Positions 12,170 to 22,946 of a DNA stretch of 64,000 bases are shown piece after piece. The stretch covers positions 558,001 to 622,000 of the forward strand of contig JAJTTP010000015.1 of NCBI GenBank assembly GCA_023313575.1. The letters run 5' to 3'. The notes under the pieces are model-generated. The model ran no database searches. It was not told the origin of the DNA and worked only from the letters and a program-made list of their open reading frames with translations. This DNA comes from Eutypella sp. D-1. Lineage: Eukaryota > Ascomycota > Sordariomycetes > Xylariales > Diatrypaceae. The position numbers and the translations under genes are program-made. Position 1 is the first letter of the stretch. Each line of letters begins with the position of its first letter.

Positions 12170-13683
12170 ATGACCCTCGGACCTCAGAATGCAGATGACA
12201 GCTGCCTCGTGAATAAAACTGTCCCGGCGGGCGATATCCCAGTCCAGCCGGTACAAACCAAAGAAAAGCCTAACGTCACTGACGAGGATAGTAAGGAATC
12301 AGCGCCACCGCCGCCGTCTGTCCGCAACTCGGCCAGCGGTGATGATTCCGGAGCAGAAGGTGGGGCCAGAGCCGAAGCCGAAGCCAACGCTGAGGATGAT
12401 GCCGACTTCCCCGAAGGCGGGCTGGCCGCTTGGCTAGTTGTCCTCGGCTCCTTCTGTGCTATGATATCCGTCTACGGTATCATCAACTCCGCTGCCGTAT
12501 TCGAGTCGTACTTCACGACGCATCAGCTCGCGGAGTATGACTCTTCTACCATCGGCTGGATCTTCAGCACCTACCTGTTCATCGTCTTCTTTGCAGGCAT
12601 CCAGGTGGGGCCCATCTTCGACCGTCGAGGACCGCGGTTGATAGTGGCAGTTGGTAGTCTTCTGGTTATTGCCAGTCAACTTCTACTCGGCCTATGCGAG
12701 GGTAAGTGCTGCCGTCTAAACCATATCACCGTAGTGGTGCTTACGATACTAACATATCGTTGTTAGAGTATTACTCGATATTCCTTGTATATGCCGTTCT
12801 CGGCGGTCTCGGCGGTGCCCTGCTGAATGTGCCAGCGTACGGCGCAATCGCGCACTTCTTCAAGGCGCGGCGCGGCCTAGCGACCGGCATCGCGTCGACA
12901 GCCGGCTCCGTGGGCGGCATAATTTTCCCGTTCCTGTTCCAGGGACTCATACCGAAACTTGGCTTCAGCTGGACCACGCGCATCGGCGGCTTCATTATCC
13001 TGGGCCTCGCGGTCCCGGCCAATCTCCTAGTGCGCTCGCGCCTGCCGCCGACTCGTCGCCGGGCGTCCGTGTTCCCGGACTGGTCGCTATTCCGCGACCT
13101 GCGATTCACCTTCTGCTGCGCCGGCGTCTGGTTCATGGAGTGGGGCATCTTCATCCCGCTGACCTTCATCGTCTCGTATGCCGCCGCGCACGGCCAGGAC
13201 GCCACCGACGCGTACACGCTACTTGCCATCCTGAATGCGGGCTCGTTCTTCGGCCGTTGCCTGCCGGGCTTGCTCGCCGACAAGATTGGACGTTTTAACG
13301 TCATCGTCATCACCAACGGGCTATGCGCCGCCACTATACTTGGCTTTTGGCTCCCCGCCGGCCACTCCCGGGCCCTACTGATCGTGTTCGCTGTCACCTT
13401 CGGCTTCGCCAGTGGAAGCAACCTCGGCCTGTACCCCGTCTGCATCGGCCAGCTGTGCGACGCTAGGGACTACGGCCGCTTCTACTCCACCGCCCTCATG
13501 GTCGGCAGCTTCGGCACCCTGACGAGCGTCCCTATCGGCGGAGCCCTCCTCGGCCTCGGCGACGACGAACAGGGCTGGAACGCCCTAATCATCTTCGCCG
13601 CTTTGTCCTACGTCATCGCTATGAGCTTCTTCCTCGGTGCCCGGGTGTTGGCAGTCAGCTGGCGTGTCAAGGAGGTGTTCTGA
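12170..13683 (+). CDS. MFS transporter, monocarboxylate-permease (MCT) type
   Basis: Plasma-membrane carrier of the major facilitator superfamily, monocarboxylate porter branch. Exons 12170-12701 and 12767-13683 encode 482 residues. The 65-nt intron has a GTAAGT donor, an exact TACTAAC branch site and TTAG acceptor. The N-terminal 85 residues are hydrophilic and acidic (a Glu/Ala/Asp-rich tail), as in many fungal MCT-like proteins. Membrane segments then begin with GGLAAWLVVLGSFC. Family motifs include GPIFDRRGPR in the loop after TM2, FFKARRGLATGIASTAGSVGG near TM4/5 and GLLADKIGR in the second half. Upstream non-ATG codons extend the frame, so the first ATG is taken as the start. The substrate cannot be told: monocarboxylates, riboflavin and siderophore precursors are all known in this branch. 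The nearest neighbour downstream is a purine-catabolic enzyme 2.9 kb away, and I infer no link. Confidence 0.9.
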
Positions 13684-16543
13684 TCTGTGTCATGCTTACA
13701 GAAGCATGGCGACGCCACATATCGAAACAATATCCTCGGCGAACATAGGCAAGGTCTATTGGATTGGGAGGAAAGGATAGTGGTAGCTAAATGAAGGACG
13801 TGGAGATAAACGGAGAACTTGTTCGTCTATCCGTGGGGTGGCGATAAGCAAACAGTGGCAATGTTGTCAGAGACAGTAGTCGACCCTTACGGTAGCTATT
13901 GCCATTTACCTAGATATTATTCAGTCGTTAGTGAAAATACAACCACCAGGGTAACATCCCTATACTTAGCACTGCCGAGTTGGCTCATTTAAACATGGCA
14001 AAAGGTTCGTGCTTCCCGGTGCTGTAACAACCCATGTCCATGAGGTATGCATTGTTGGGATCCAACCTTGAAGTTCAAAGGCTGGTAATAGCCGTGACAA
14101 GGACTTTGCCTCCATAATGTTCCTGTACCACCAGTTTGATATAGAAAGACTCGGTAACTTCCATAACGCTTATATCACTTACAATACAGGGGTTCTAGCA
14201 TCCTAGTAACCGGACGGGGAATGACCTTGACGTAGTGCATCCTGGAGACGGCAGCAGTACTCTCTTCCTATATAAATATGAGGTGTAGATGAACCCTCTA
14301 CGAAGAGTCCACAAATGAGAAAGGCACAATGGAAGAATGCAACAAGTTCCCGCAGTACATACCTTGAGATTTCGATACATAGAGGATCTCGTGCGTGTAT
14401 GCATCAAACGGCTTAGTTTATGACTTGAAAATGTTCCCGCGATTATCCTAAAACACGCCGCGCCCAGCCTATTACGTCCTTAGTTTCCAGGAGTTGAAAA
14501 ATACTCAGCTTTACCAACGCCATTCATCAGTCGTAGAACACCTAGGTCATTTTGAGGAATATGGATCTCATATGTATAAAATAGACAAGGTAGTAAGGGT
14601 AGTAAGTAATGTCTGAGGACGCCTCTCATGCGGAAAAACTCCGTCGATGATCATTACTCACATATACCTCGACGACAGCGGACGACCGTAGGGGGATGGA
14701 CATATTGCCTCCAGTGAAACGTGGGGAGCCAAGTTGTCTTACAATGGCCAGTTGTTTCATATCCACCGATGAATAAATGACTTGATCGACGAAGAGGGCA
14801 AATACACCATACTATTGTTAAACCAAGCATGTCACTTTTCTGATGGAAAGGGGGCCCCCTATCAATCCCCAGATTATGGCTGCGGTGGCTGGATTGGTGG
14901 TGGCTGTGTTAAAGTCAGTGACCCCTTTTCCACCCTTCTAGATAGCAAGATGAACTGAGTACGACTTGCTTCTGGGCCAGGGCCGATTACAACCAGGATA
15001 TGGCTAATTGCCACTCGACCTATATGCAACATGATGTTAATTATTGGACACGATGCCGCTTATTATTCTGGCTTACCCCCATGAGAAGATTGCCCCCATC
15101 GCGAGATATTGACTGGCAATTGTTCTTCCCCTCTTGTCCCTATATTTAGACACGGTTCATCCTCACTGCCTGTCCACTAGCTCGCAACCCTGGTCTTGGA
15201 CGCTGTGGGTGAGGTTAAATGACGCTGGCCAACTAATATGTTGTTACTTTGCATTCGTAGGCTGATTACGACTCCTACTTAAGAGGCTATCTATAAGGAG
15301 GCCCTATTTAAGAATTACCAGAGTTCATCGGAATTCGGACGCATATGCCATTCCGAAGCAGGATAGGGGCGGACATGCACTGCAGAAAGAGAGAGCACAG
15401 CCACGATGCGAAGTTCGCAACGACCCGGGTTAGCGTCGCTTTGGCGTACCTGGGCGTATTTGGCGTTGCTTGTCTGAGCGAAAAAAAGATGTAGATGTGG
15501 GATGATGTCGCCGTTGCACATGTAGAACAAGGTATGCGACATAATTCTATTTTTAGACCAGAAGCTCCGCCTCTATGCTACGATACCAGGATACGTGGAT
15601 AAGGTAGCACCGAGAATCCATAAGATCAACAGCTGGTATCAGAAGCCGAGGATGCGAAGACCTCAAGACACCTTTTGGGTGAAATTGCTTTTTTTTGGTT
15701 ACTTATCGGGTTGTAGGGTTGGCAGATTGGTTGCTTAGAGCTCTAGGCGTTAAGAGGCGTCTATTATGTAGTCGGGTCTAGGCAATTCGGCACTCGGTTG
15801 CTCCCCAATTCCCCCTCAGCCCCCTCCCCTCCACCCTGAAGTTAGCCCTGAAGTTCCCACTATTCGCCCATTAGCCCCTCGTTTTCCAGGGTAGCTTCAG
15901 TGCTCCTTAGCTCCCCTGTATAGTGATTTAGTGATTAGCTTACTTAAGTACCTACACCAAGACACCCAAAACACCTCAGCTCTGGTGGGGGCGGGGCTTC
16001 TTAGACCAACCAACCAACCAACCATTCCAGTCGATCCCGGTCCTGTCCCAGCCTGTCCCAGCCCATCTCAACTTCTTACGTTACAACGCGGCGGCCCCCG
16101 ACAGCTTTAGAGCACGATTATTATCATTTCTGACTCTCTAATTCCTTGGTTATCAAATCCTGTGACTGAAAGGAGAGTCACATTTTGCTAATACCAGCCA
16201 GCCTTTGCATCCACTGGCTTACGATTACCCGTTATACTAGTCTGTTGATCTGCGGCCCAATATCCGTGCCCGTCACCGCCCTATCTGTCCTACCTACCTA
16301 CTACCTACCTGCTCTAGATTCGCGAGCCGCTTTTAGTTTGGGTATAGTAATCTGAACCCTGTCACGGCACTGCTCTCTTCACACTACTTATACTACTTCC
16401 TGTCTCTGGCTTGAATAGAGATCTAGCCATCCACTCGGGGTTTTCAGCTCGGTGCCTCTTCACGCCTAATCATAGGAGCCCTTTCACACAATTCAAGCTC
16501 CCCTTGGGCCTCGGAAAAATAAGTGCCGGTTCTTATCGACACA
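13684..16543. other. Intergenic region without a supported gene
   Basis: About 2.9 kb. Only short random frames occur. A CCAA tetranucleotide run lies at about 16005-16023, and the last 700 bases are pyrimidine-rich with CTACCTACC-type words, as is usual upstream of fungal genes, so they probably hold the promoter and leader of the isourate hydrolase. Nothing else recognised. Confidence 0.55.
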
Positions 16544-16936
16544 ATGTCCGCCAATAGAGACCCCATCACCTGCCATGTCCTTGACACATCAGTCGGGAAG
16601 CCCGCCAGAGGCATCCGTGTCAAGCTAGAAGGGGGGCATGCTCCCCTGAAGACCTTCGAGTCGTGGACAGACGACGACGGCCGCATCAGGACGTGGCTCC
16701 CTTACTCGAGCGCCCACGCCTCCGGAGACGTGCCCACGTTCACCTTGGACGATGTGATGAGCGAGGTCGACGCCAACTCGACCTGGATGCTCCGGTTCGA
16801 CACCAAGGGGTACTTCGGCGACGGCAAAACCCTGTTCCCCGAGGTACTCGTCAGCTTCACTGTCGAGAAGGGCCAGCACTACCATGTGCCACTTCTCTTG
16901 TCGCCCTACAGCTATACGACATATAGGGGTAGTTAG
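16544..16936 (+). CDS. 5-hydroxyisourate hydrolase (transthyretin-like)
   Basis: Hydrolyses 5-hydroxyisourate, the uricase product, to OHCU in purine (urate) breakdown; in fungi it acts in peroxisome or cytosol. One exon gives 130 residues, the normal length for the family. The N-terminal signature ITCHVLDTSVGKPARG holds the first catalytic His. The central RxWLP-type segment is present, and the protein ends exactly in the diagnostic YHVPLLLSPYSYTTYRGS tetramer-core motif with terminal Tyr-Arg-Gly-Ser. This YRGS end separates true isourate hydrolases from hormone-binding transthyretins. No C-terminal SKL is present, so any peroxisomal import would need another signal. The ATG at 16544 is the first in frame. 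Bacterial counterparts are called hiuH or pucM. Uricase and OHCU decarboxylase are not in the window. Confidence 0.95.
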   Translation: MSANRDPITCHVLDTSVGKPARGIRVKLEGGHAPLKTFESWTDDDGRIRTWLPYSSAHASGDVPTFTLDDVMSEVDANSTWMLRFDTKGYFGDGKTLFPEVLVSFTVEKGQHYHVPLLLSPYSYTTYRGS

Positions 16937-18291
16937 GATGTCCAAAGAGATGGTTATGTGGTCGAGAAGCACTCAAATGGGTCTTCCACTTTGGGAGGAC
17001 GTGTGGAGCTATAGCGGCAGAGCGAGGACTTCTAGATGATTGAGCGATCCGATCCTACTTTTGGCGACTATAGCGCCAGGTTACCCTGATAATTCATACC
17101 ATCCACATTGCCTCTATTATTATTCGGATATAGTCGCGATGCATCTTGGCTTTATACGGCATACTGCTTGCAGTATCTTTGTCACCTTGCTGGGCATGGG
17201 CAACTATAAAGTTAACGCTAGCAATGAGGAATATTGGCTATGAACCGACCCCATCCATATGGATTACAAATGCACATCACATGCGTATCCGTGGCTGCAT
17301 TGGCATTGTGAAATGAAACATGAACAAGATCTCCAAAAATAACTTTTAACTGGGAAGAGCCAGCTCAAATTTAAGCCATATGCGAAACGCAAAGCGATAG
17401 TAGAAACCGCTGACCGGAGACCTTTCAATGTGGGAGGTTTTGACTTGGCTCTTATAAGAGACCGTCCACCATAGCACAGCTAAGCTTTTACAGCTGGATG
17501 TTGTGAGCACTCCCACTACCTGCTCCAGTCTGTCCTAACGGTAAAGGAGAAGAATGGGCAGGGGGGACTGTAGGCCTGAACCAATTTTTATTATAACATA
17601 TTGATATCGTACTTCCTTGCTATGTCATTACTAAAGTGTGCCGATAAAATATTATAAATAGATTAGAACATTGTAGATTCTGCCTGAGGATAACAGTGAA
17701 TACAAGAGGTGAAAAGACCTACGCTTTGATTCGAGACCGAACTACCACTGGCAAGGAATAATGAAAAGACGCACTATAACGCAAATATGACAGGAGTTTA
17801 CACTCATGCCACCAAGCTTTCTGTAAAGGATTAACTGTATAGTACTTCATACAGAAAACAGACTCAATATAGAACAGTATTTCATAACTCATACCTAGGT
17901 AAACAATGCAAAGAAAGTATAAGTTAGAAAGTTCCTGTTTCTTCGAAAACAATAATGATATATGTGCATTATGACGTAGTACAGGATCGCTTCCGTCAGG
18001 ATCGAAGGTACAAGTTGACCAAGCCAATGAGATATTCAGTCGAAGGTGATTCACAAAGGTATCAAGTGGTGACTCAGACTTCGAGTACAACTGCCAAATC
18101 CAATCATCTAGCCTATCATGTGTCTGATAGGCCATTCCCAAATCACGCCTCTATATATTCCTGAGGAATTCAGAACTATACAGTACGTACAAAAAACGTG
18201 AGCTTCTACTAACATAAATTATTGCCTGATTGAGCCGAATACGTCTTAGACTCATGTGTACTCGGGATATCTTACAAGACTCGAACTCGAG
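16937..18291. other. Intergenic region without a supported gene
   Basis: About 1.35 kb, AT-richer than the flanking genes. A minus-strand frame at 17719-18141 lacks protein-like composition and any supporting signal. No RNA gene or repeat recognised. Confidence 0.55.
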
Positions 18292-18299
18292 TATATAAA
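18292..18299 (+). promoter_or_regulatory. Candidate TATA box for the 18425 gene
   Basis: A TATATAAA element lies 126-133 bp upstream of the ATG at 18425, just after a CTCGAG palindrome. It is followed by an A-rich leader lacking other ATGs after about 18305. Position and sequence suit an RNA polymerase II core promoter; no transcript evidence is available. Confidence 0.4.
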
Positions 18300-18424
18300 T
18301 GTCCAAAGTGGGCTACAAGCGCTGGGCTCGTAACCAGAAAATTTATTAAATCTCCATAAACACAACTCCCAGCATCAAGAAAAAAAATACGACACCAGGC
18401 CTCCTTTTCAACACAGCAGGAAAA

Positions 18425-19178
18425 ATGCCCTTCGGCAGCAGGACAACAGTTCTAGAAGAAATGACAGAACATGAAGATAGCCATCGCTCTCTTCTCAAGA
18501 GAGCTACAGACCCTCCCCAGCCCATGCCTAGAAAGAGGGTGAAGGCAATGCTGGGCCCTAAAATTTCCGACACGAGCTCTAACTTGGGGATGCTCACAGA
18601 CACGGTGACTGAGGACACGATGCTCTGGACCCCAGACGAAACGCCGAGGGCAGAGGTATCCGAGATAAGTCTACACGGCACAAGCAACAAGGTGCACGAC
18701 GTCGACAAGGAGCAGGGTGAGGTTAATGGTGCAGGCAACGATCACGAGTGCTTCAGCCGTTATCATCACGGTAGGTATTATTAATCCCCAATGAAGCTCA
18801 TCCCCGACCATACAATCTCTTCATTTGCTACTGGATTATCGCTTATACACCATCTCAGGAGTTATCGAGGGCACTGTCCGCGGCGTGCCGTGGACCTACG
18901 ACCCGAAGCACGCTCCCCCGAACTACCTGTACGACCCGTGCCAGGTGTATTCTCAGCGACCACAGGACTTCCGCTGGACGTGCTGCGGTGAGGGGCCGTA
19001 CTCGGAGGGATGTGGGTTCGATTTCGACAATATCCAAGATGGCGACGACGGCGAGGCTAACTGTTGTCGAAGCGTTGGTATCGACGCCGTCGTGAACGCT
19101 TGTGAGTCTTTGGTCGAGAATTGCCTCGATGATGACGCTAAGGCCTTCATCAAGGAAAAGCTTTGGTACGACATATAG
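18425..19178 (+). CDS. Hypothetical protein with Cys-cluster (possible zinc site)
   Basis: Exons 18425-18770 and 18859-19178 encode 221 residues; the 88-nt intron has a GTAGGT donor and CTCAG acceptor, phase 1 on both sides. The first half (residues 1-115) is polar and probably disordered. The second half has a compact pattern: YDPCQVYSQ, then FRWTCCGEGPYSEGC, then NCCRSVGIDAVVNAC, ending in an acidic helix and KEKLWYDI. Aromatic-Trp-x-Cys-Cys followed by Gly-Cys resembles zinc-knuckle-like segments seen in many lineage-specific fungal proteins, but I do not recognise a named family. No signal peptide or membrane segment, so a cytosolic or nuclear protein is more likely than an effector. A TATA-like element sits upstream. 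Confidence 0.7.
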
Positions 19179-20647
19179 CTTTTGGGTCCTTGGGAAGTAA
19201 CCAATGTGGGCTACATCTACAAGCAATGGAGGCGGTCTATCTTTCATTCCCTTATCTAGCTTCGGGGTTCATGGCAAAGTTACACACGTAGTGGTGATGG
19301 GTTGAGCTTGTCCTACATGGCTTCACACATAGAATTAAGCATGCCGATTGGCAATTTGTGCAGTGCAAAGGCGCTTGTTAAGAGATGATATGTAGAACCG
19401 AGAAACGCAATCTTTACGTCGGGAAGATCGCACTGTTGTGTTCCTTGTCGCGCAGTCGACCGTATACGGGTCCAGGGACTGCATTGTTTGCCCCTGTTGA
19501 CTAATACCCACATCCCGTACGTCTTCTAGGGGTGTGCAGATTGAAATACTTCTTTTCTAGGCAGCTGGCGTGTATTCAAGGCATACATATCCTGCCCATC
19601 TTGAACCATTTCGTGATAGAAATCCAGAGAAAAGGAGCAAGAGAGTTAGCGGCGAGCTAGCCTCCCATTTAACAACAATCTTCGTTTGGCCTCTGTAGTA
19701 CATTGCTCTCTGGCAACCTAGCAGTGACCTTCCAAAGACTGTCTCGTCTGCACCCTATTCTGATAAGTTCAATTCTCACAGGTAGGTACTGTTCGTAGAC
19801 ACAATCCATATTCTATATAATTATGGGCCAGAGCGCCTGGTATTACCCTTATTCATTGAAGCGCATCTTCTCATCCACAAATCACATCTCTCCTAGCCCC
19901 TACAGCCTACGGACGATTCACAGTGTCCATGGTTAAGTTGCAGCTTGGAAATAATGGAGCAAGTCGAAGTTTAGTTTGCTTCTCGATGTTCCCGGTAAGG
20001 CAAATCAATAACCTACCGATTACCTTGTTTCGTACGTCTTAAAAATATCAAGTGAAATTGAGCGTGAAACCGAGCCAAAATAGGACAAGTCGTACTTTAT
20101 AGGCAAGAAAAGCATAGGCCATTTAATCCCTGTCACTGAAGCCGAATCGCTGTTAGCCGAGCCACATCCACTGACCACTCAGTGTGGCCACTTAACCACC
20201 CTAGCCCATTTTGTGAAACAAGCAAACAAAGACGCTTTCTTTGTTCTAGTTGGTGTTATGCTGCGCATCGTCTTGTTGCATATGCGATATGATACCGCCG
20301 GCCCCGACTTGCACGCCAGAGAACGATAAGTAGGTCTCACACACCAATGACAACCCAACTCCGTCAAGAAAATGCCCAGCTTCCTGTGAGGTGAGGCTAT
20401 GGTTTTTTTCCCCCCCAATCTTCTTCACACACCGCACCTTGCAATGAATTCACTCGTTGAACATGTCTTCTGCTGAGCAATGATTTCGCCTACTGGGGAG
20501 CCGAATTTTTCTCTCTACTTTCCCTTTGCTCATTTTCTTCGTCCAACCACTTTATATATCGACTATAGCGTCACCAAACCTACTTCTAGGCTGATCAAAT
20601 TCGTGACTTATCTTGAGCACCAGTAGCCCTTGGGGGAGCAGTCTGAG
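19179..20647. other. Intergenic region without a supported gene
   Basis: About 1.5 kb with only short random frames on both strands. The stretch 20500-20647 is pyrimidine-rich and likely the leader region of the next gene. Nothing else recognised. Confidence 0.55.
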
Positions 20648-21598
20648 ATGCGGTGGAATTTCTTAGGTGCCATCCTTCGCACCGGCAGGGGGCCCCTTGT
20701 ACCTCGCACCCCCCACAAAACTGCCGGCGCACGCTCCTTCCCGTTCTTCTTCTCTTCCACTTTAACCTCGCCGGGGAGGCTCTGGAGGCTAGTGTTACTG
20801 GGAGCACGTGCTCGCGGCACGGTCCGCGCCGGCTTCCGGGGTGGGGCTCGGCCCCGAAAATTTGGTAGTGGTGGAAGCAATGGCAGACCCTCGACTTTCC
20901 GCCTCAGCGCTGGCGTCACAACTCTACACTTGAAGACTACTGTTGGCGTCATCGTTCTAGCGTTGGCACACCCGATAGATGGGCCCCAGCCTGACGGCTA
21001 CACCAGCAGAGACTCGGCAGCTCTGCAAGAATCGGGCAGGGCGAAAGACGCAGGCCCCATGCGGCGCGCATTATTTGAGAGAACTCAGCGCTGGCTTGAG
21101 TATTACTTTGCGGGGGAAGTTGAGGACACGGGCGAGTCCCTGGGCGACATAATACGAGAATTCGGCGTGTATCTACCAGCTGCCGACTCGCGCATCCTCC
21201 GGGTCTTCCCCCCTGACAAGAGCAAATCAGACAGGAGTGGCAAAGACGGTCGGGACGAGGATGATAATGCGGATGGCGATGAGATAGGCCCCCTTCCAGT
21301 AGTTCAGGTCACTATTCACTTTCGCTACCGCCACCCGCCTGTCATGACCGGCGATAGCGACAGCGCGGCGGCTTTCAATACTGCCGAGGGCATCAAAGAC
21401 AACATCTTGACCACAACGTTCAAACACATCCGGCGGTGGGACGACCCGAGGTTCGACCGCTGCATCGTCTGGCTGGTCACTCCAGATACAGAAGATTTCT
21501 ATTATCTTGATTGGCCAGACCATTCCTTCGAGCAAATCCCTTTCTGGGATGCTGGCGTCCACCGCGAAGAGACTTCAAACGCTATAACGTTAGTCTAG
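20648..21598 (+). CDS. Hypothetical protein, C-terminus apparently frameshifted
   Basis: Open frame of 316 residues from the ATG at 20648. The first 135 residues are basic, Gly/Arg-rich and unlike the rest, so the true start may be later (an in-frame ATG lies at 21059) or an upstream exon may be missed. From 21059 the protein looks real: RALFERTQRWLEYYF, DIIREFGVYLP, an acidic loop, then VVQVTIHFRYRHPP and RCIVWLVTPDTEDFYYLDWP. The frame ends soon after 21570 in NAITLV. Protein-like text continues in the other two forward frames: RYNVSLDGPWADPRTMC at about 21580-21630, then GRIFGVYEEAVGS through LEYYLDVSNL to a stop at 21714-21716. No single intron with good signals reconciles these frames, so erosion or sequence error is likely. 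No family recognised. Confidence 0.55.
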   Translation: MRWNFLGAILRTGRGPLVPRTPHKTAGARSFPFFFSSTLTSPGRLWRLVLLGARARGTVRAGFRGGARPRKFGSGGSNGRPSTFRLSAGVTTLHLKTTVGVIVLALAHPIDGPQPDGYTSRDSAALQESGRAKDAGPMRRALFERTQRWLEYYFAGEVEDTGESLGDIIREFGVYLPAADSRILRVFPPDKSKSDRSGKDGRDEDDNADGDEIGPLPVVQVTIHFRYRHPPVMTGDSDSAAAFNTAEGIKDNILTTTFKHIRRWDDPRFDRCIVWLVTPDTEDFYYLDWPDHSFEQIPFWDAGVHREETSNAITLV

Positions 21599-21971
21599 AC
21601 GGACCATGGGCCGATCCTCGGACAATGTGCGATCAGGCCGTATTTTTGGGGTGTACGAGGAAGCGGTCGGGAGTGCCCCGGGGCTCGAATACTATCTCGA
21701 CGTCTCCAACTTGTGAGAGTAGCGAGCTTGAACTGGCATATGATACCAATTCCAGGGGTTTGCAAGGCGTCCTGGTCATAATTGCATGGTCTGGCTCTTG
21801 ATTATTTCTCGTACCCGGACTCTGCAATATTGTAGCCTTATATTCCTGTCTAGGATTAACAGAATCGAGCTATAATATGCACAAACCGGTGACAATCCAT
21901 TTGATTCCTTCGTACCCGCGCCCTAACTCCATCCTATGAACTCGACTAGCCGGCCTATGATCACCGGTTGG
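21599..21971. other. Convergent intergenic region
   Basis: Space between two genes that converge. Its first 118 bases carry the out-of-frame continuation of the upstream hypothetical (to 21716). The rest shows nothing beyond probable 3' UTRs. Confidence 0.5.
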
Positions 21972-22946
21972 TCACGCCTTCTTCCTTGAAGGTTCAGAAT
22001 CCTGTTTCGCCCTTCGCGCTCTTAAAGCTTCTATCAGCAGCTTATCCGACAGGGACTCCGGTAGAATAGCCAGAACAACCTGCTGCAAAGCGTGCGGCCA
22101 GTACGGGACGACACTCTTTCGGCCGCACCCAGTGCGTGCCAGCACGGCCTCTGCAAGGGTCCCTGCGGCGGGCCAGAAGAACGAGGGCAGCCTTCTCTCG
22201 TGGGACGTCGTGGTAGTTGCGCCGACACGGTGGGACACGACCTCAAGCGCACCGCTACGTCCCTCTAGTTGACTTTCCCGCCAGAGCGAGAGGCTAAGCA
22301 CATGCCCAAACGACTTAGACGCGCCGTAGAAGGAGACGAGCGGGAGTCCAGTGTCAGTGACGGAGGCGATATTGATTATGAGGCCTGGCCCCCGATTCCT
22401 AAGCAAGACTGGGATCAGCGCCCGCGACATAAGGGCGGGAAATGCCGCATTGAGGTGCAAAGTATTTAGCACATCGTCACCACCGTACGACTCGAGCGTG
22501 CCGAAGGTAGGCTGCGGGCCGGCGCCCGCGCAGTTGACTAGTACCGAAAGGTGGAGGTCGCGCACGGCACCAAGTAGTAATGCCTCAAGGTCTGCGGCGG
22601 TGGCTCCGTCTCGGCAGTAGTCTACGGCGTCGATAACTAGAGTCTCAAAGGAGCGTTCTGGGTGTGCCTTGGATAGCTCCGCCCGGACGTCCTCGAGCTT
22701 TCTGATGTTTCGGCCATGAAGAACCACGTTGAACCCCTTCGCAGCCAGTTCAGACGATATGGCCTTCCCGATTCCATCGGTCGCGCCCGTGACCAAGGCC
22801 CATGCCGGCTGGTCGCCGTTGATGCCACCATGGTGCAAGTACCTCTTGAGCCCCGAGGGCCTGGCGTAGAGCCAGACAAAATCCAAAACCCTATAGGATA
22901 GATAAAGCGCGAAACCGGCGCCGAGCACTGAGCAGATGGAAGGCAT
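21972..22946 (-). CDS. Membrane-anchored short-chain dehydrogenase (17-beta-HSD / 3-ketoacyl reductase-like)
   Basis: NAD(P)H-dependent oxidoreductase, probably on the ER membrane and acting on a fatty-acyl or sterol-type substrate. One exon, 324 residues; the ATG at 22946 is the first in frame because the upstream extension begins with a non-ATG codon. Residues 1-35 form a hydrophobic anchor (VLGAGFALYLSYRVLDFVWLY). The cofactor motif TGATDGIG follows at about residue 55, then LVNCAGAG (Asn-Ala-Gly) and the catalytic pair as IASVTDTG with SFYGASK (Ser, Tyr-x3-Lys intact). The length and N-terminal anchor match the HSD17B12/Let-767 group, but the sequence is not the canonical fungal elongase reductase Ifa38, so a paralogue is likely. 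The C-terminus ends in RKKA, only loosely like an ER-retrieval dilysine signal. It converges with the preceding hypothetical gene. Confidence 0.87.
   Translation of the reverse strand: MPSICSVLGAGFALYLSYRVLDFVWLYARPSGLKRYLHHGGINGDQPAWALVTGATDGIGKAISSELAAKGFNVVLHGRNIRKLEDVRAELSKAHPERSFETLVIDAVDYCRDGATAADLEALLLGAVRDLHLSVLVNCAGAGPQPTFGTLESYGGDDVLNTLHLNAAFPALMSRALIPVLLRNRGPGLIINIASVTDTGLPLVSFYGASKSFGHVLSLSLWRESQLEGRSGALEVVSHRVGATTTTSHERRLPSFFWPAAGTLAEAVLARTGCGRKSVVPYWPHALQQVVLAILPESLSDKLLIEALRARRAKQDSEPSRKKA

Noticed and set aside
12771..13445. 224-codon minus-strand frame opposite the MFS gene
   Set aside because: Antisense shadow of a GC-rich coding exon; no independent signal.
12170..16936. 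Possible purine-use cluster (MFS carrier plus isourate hydrolase)
   Set aside because: The carrier belongs to the monocarboxylate branch, the spacer is 2.9 kb, and no other purine-catabolic gene is present.
17719..18141. 140-codon minus-strand frame
   Set aside because: No start context, no introns and no family; composition is that of AT-rich non-coding DNA.
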